DNA from: Cyanobacteria bacterium UBA11370 | GTDB lineage: Bacteria; Cyanobacteriota; Cyanobacteriia; Cyanobacteriales; Coleofasciculaceae | NCBI GenBank assembly: GCA_003486645.1 | Contig: DNGI01000056.1 | Coordinates: 16,888-22,591, forward strand | DNA: 5,704 nucleotides | Direction: 5' to 3' | Part shown: piece by piece, positions 5,052 to 5,704 of the stretch | Layout: each line of letters begins with the position of its first letter | How positions within the stretch are numbered: position 1 is the first letter of the stretch | Notes under the pieces: generated by a model | What the model saw: only the letters and a program-made list of their open reading frames with translations | What the model was told of the DNA's origin: nothing | The model's database searches: none | Made by a program: the position numbers and the translations under genes

Positions 5052-5559
5052 AAGGGCAAAATAACGTCTCACGAGTATCCCGTCCAGTTATCGGATTCGT
5101 ACCACTAGCGACAGCACAGAGTTTGTCTTGTTGATCGTCACGCAGCAAAACATCGGTAAAATCCGCCCCTTCAATAATCGCCCCCTCAAACTTGGCATTA
5201 AAGGCAAATGCGCCCTCAAGTACGGCATTTTTTAAATTAGCACGGGTTAAACGAGCGGTATCTAAAGTGGCGTTTGTGAGGTTTGCGCCCTCTAAGTTCG
5301 CCGATTCCAGATTTGCCCCAAAGAAACTGACACCCTGCAAGTCGGCATAACTGAGGTTACTATTACGCATATTGGCTTTAGTAAAGCTAGCATCTGTCAA
5401 AACCCGACCGGAGAAATCCGCATTCACCAGATATTCTTTGTTGTAATCAACCGCCAAGGCAGGGGTAGCGATGCCTGTTAAAATCCATACACCAGCCACT
5501 AAACCTAAAATTATACTGAACAAGAGAGCTGGAATAGGCAGGCGTTGCTGACGAGTCAT
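5050..5559 (-). CDS. Exported (thylakoid-lumen or periplasmic) pentapeptide-repeat protein
   Basis: The 169-residue precursor has a Sec-type signal peptide: basic n-region, hydrophobic core at about 11-31, and PALA with cleavage after Ala36. There is no twin-arginine motif. Residues 46-135 are 18 uninterrupted pentapeptides of the A(D/N)LXX type, which fold as a right-handed quadrilateral beta-helix. One unit, GAFAF, has Ala at the usual Leu/Phe core position. The C-terminal cap at 136-169 carries Cys148 and Cys168 with the pattern LCxxASGTNPxTG...TRxxLxC, which resembles the lumenal pentapeptide proteins of cyanobacteria and plants (TL15/TL17 type); the cysteines probably form a disulfide. 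Target and function of these proteins are unknown. The ATG at 5559 is supported by the signal peptide but has no visible Shine-Dalgarno. The gene converges on dnaG with a 35-base gap. Its upstream region holds tandem dyad repeats. Confidence 0.9.
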   Translation of the reverse strand: MTRQQRLPIPALLFSIILGLVAGVWILTGIATPALAVDYNKEYLVNADFSGRVLTDASFTKANMRNSNLSYADLQGVSFFGANLESANLEGANLTNATLDTARLTRANLKNAVLEGAFAFNAKFEGAIIEGADFTDVLLRDDQQDKLCAVASGTNPITGRDTRETLFCP

Positions 5560-5596
5560 AGCTGTTGTGAATTACCGCAAAACTGTATTTTTGACA

Positions 5597-5653
5597 AAAA
5601 TTACGATGAATGACCCCATCATCCAAAATTACGATGAATTTGTGGCATCATTC
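5597..5653. repeat. Two tandem 28-base repeats with internal dyads, upstream of the pentapeptide gene
   Basis: AAAATTACGATGAAT occurs exactly twice, at 5597-5611 and 5625-5639, offset by 28 bases. Each copy is followed by a related CATCAT sequence. Within each unit GATGA faces TCATC or TCATT across 9-10 bases (5605-5623 and 5633-5652). The spacing is close to an integral number of helical turns with slight offset. Placed 38-94 bases before the minus-strand ATG, they could be tandem operator sites, which is inference. Confidence 0.5.
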
Positions 5654-5689
5654 TTTTCTTCAATAATTTTACCAGTGTAGTTGACATTC

Positions 5690-5704
5690 TGTAGAGACGT
5701 TGCA
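5690..5704. repeat. Probable half of a palindromic intergenic repeat, cut by the window end
   Basis: TGTAGAGACGTTGCA ends the window. I recall cyanobacterial intergenic palindromes in which this half is followed by its reverse complement, TGCAACGTCTCTACA. The same 11-base core GAGACGTTGCA occurs at 2994-3004, just before dnaG; the longer 15-base segments match at 12 of 15 positions. Whether the second half exists here cannot be seen. Confidence 0.45.

Noticed and set aside
5569..5597. Minus-strand TTGTCA and TAATTC with 17-base spacing before the pentapeptide gene
   Set aside because: The -35 is good, but the -10 matches poorly and would put the transcription start only a few bases before the ATG.
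5597..5653. CRISPR-like array
   Set aside because: There are only two units, directly adjacent with no spacer of typical length, and no cas genes nearby.
5591..5686. Plus-strand TTGACA hexamers at 5591-5596 and 5681-5686
   Set aside because: The first has no -10 at proper spacing; the partner of the second would fall outside the window, so neither can be called a promoter.
1..5704. tRNA, rRNA, riboswitch, transposase or other defence-system genes
   Set aside because: I looked through both strands and saw no cloverleaf, rRNA segment, known riboswitch core, transposase motif or defence-type gene cluster.

Overview
The window comes from a cyanobacterial chromosome. Five copies of the HIP1 octamer GCGATCGC lie in 5.7 kb, where a random octamer is expected about once per 65 kb. 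The primase matches cyanobacterial DnaG, there are heptameric tandem repeats of the cyanobacterial type, and one gene encodes a lumen-type pentapeptide-repeat protein. I cannot name the genus. The A/T-rich intergenic DNA with heptamer repeats would fit a filamentous lineage, but that is only an inference.

Layout from left to right. (1) 1-456, + strand: the 3' end of a gene for an exported protein with a thrombospondin-C-terminal-like domain and a PEP-CTERM sorting tail. (2) 599-1924, +: a 441-residue soluble protein I do not recognise, with a lysine-rich tail. (3) 1973-2215, +: an 80-residue membrane or exported peptide, 48 bases downstream and possibly co-transcribed. (4) 2216-2519: a 304-base non-coding stretch holding a heptamer repeat, several inverted repeats and two opposed terminator candidates, between converging genes. 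(5) 2520-2795, - strand: a GlsB/YeaQ/YmgE-type small membrane protein with a clear Shine-Dalgarno. (6) 2796-3006: a divergent promoter region. (7) 3047-5014, +: dnaG, the replication primase. (8) 5050-5559, -: an exported pentapeptide-repeat protein converging on dnaG, with its upstream region running to the window end.

The genes do not form one pathway. dnaG is the only housekeeping gene; the others are mostly envelope or lumen proteins plus one unknown.

The most unusual signal is at the dnaG start. A strong Shine-Dalgarno and ATG open an 11-codon mini-ORF that ends 4 bases before the family-consistent GTG start of dnaG. The two start codons lie in opposite arms of a potential 10-bp RNA stem whose loop is the rest of the mini-ORF. 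This looks like a translational-coupling switch, though only inspection supports it. Other points of interest are a 28-base tandem repeat with dyad symmetry upstream of the pentapeptide gene, and a half-palindrome at the window's right edge that is echoed at the dnaG ribosome-binding site.
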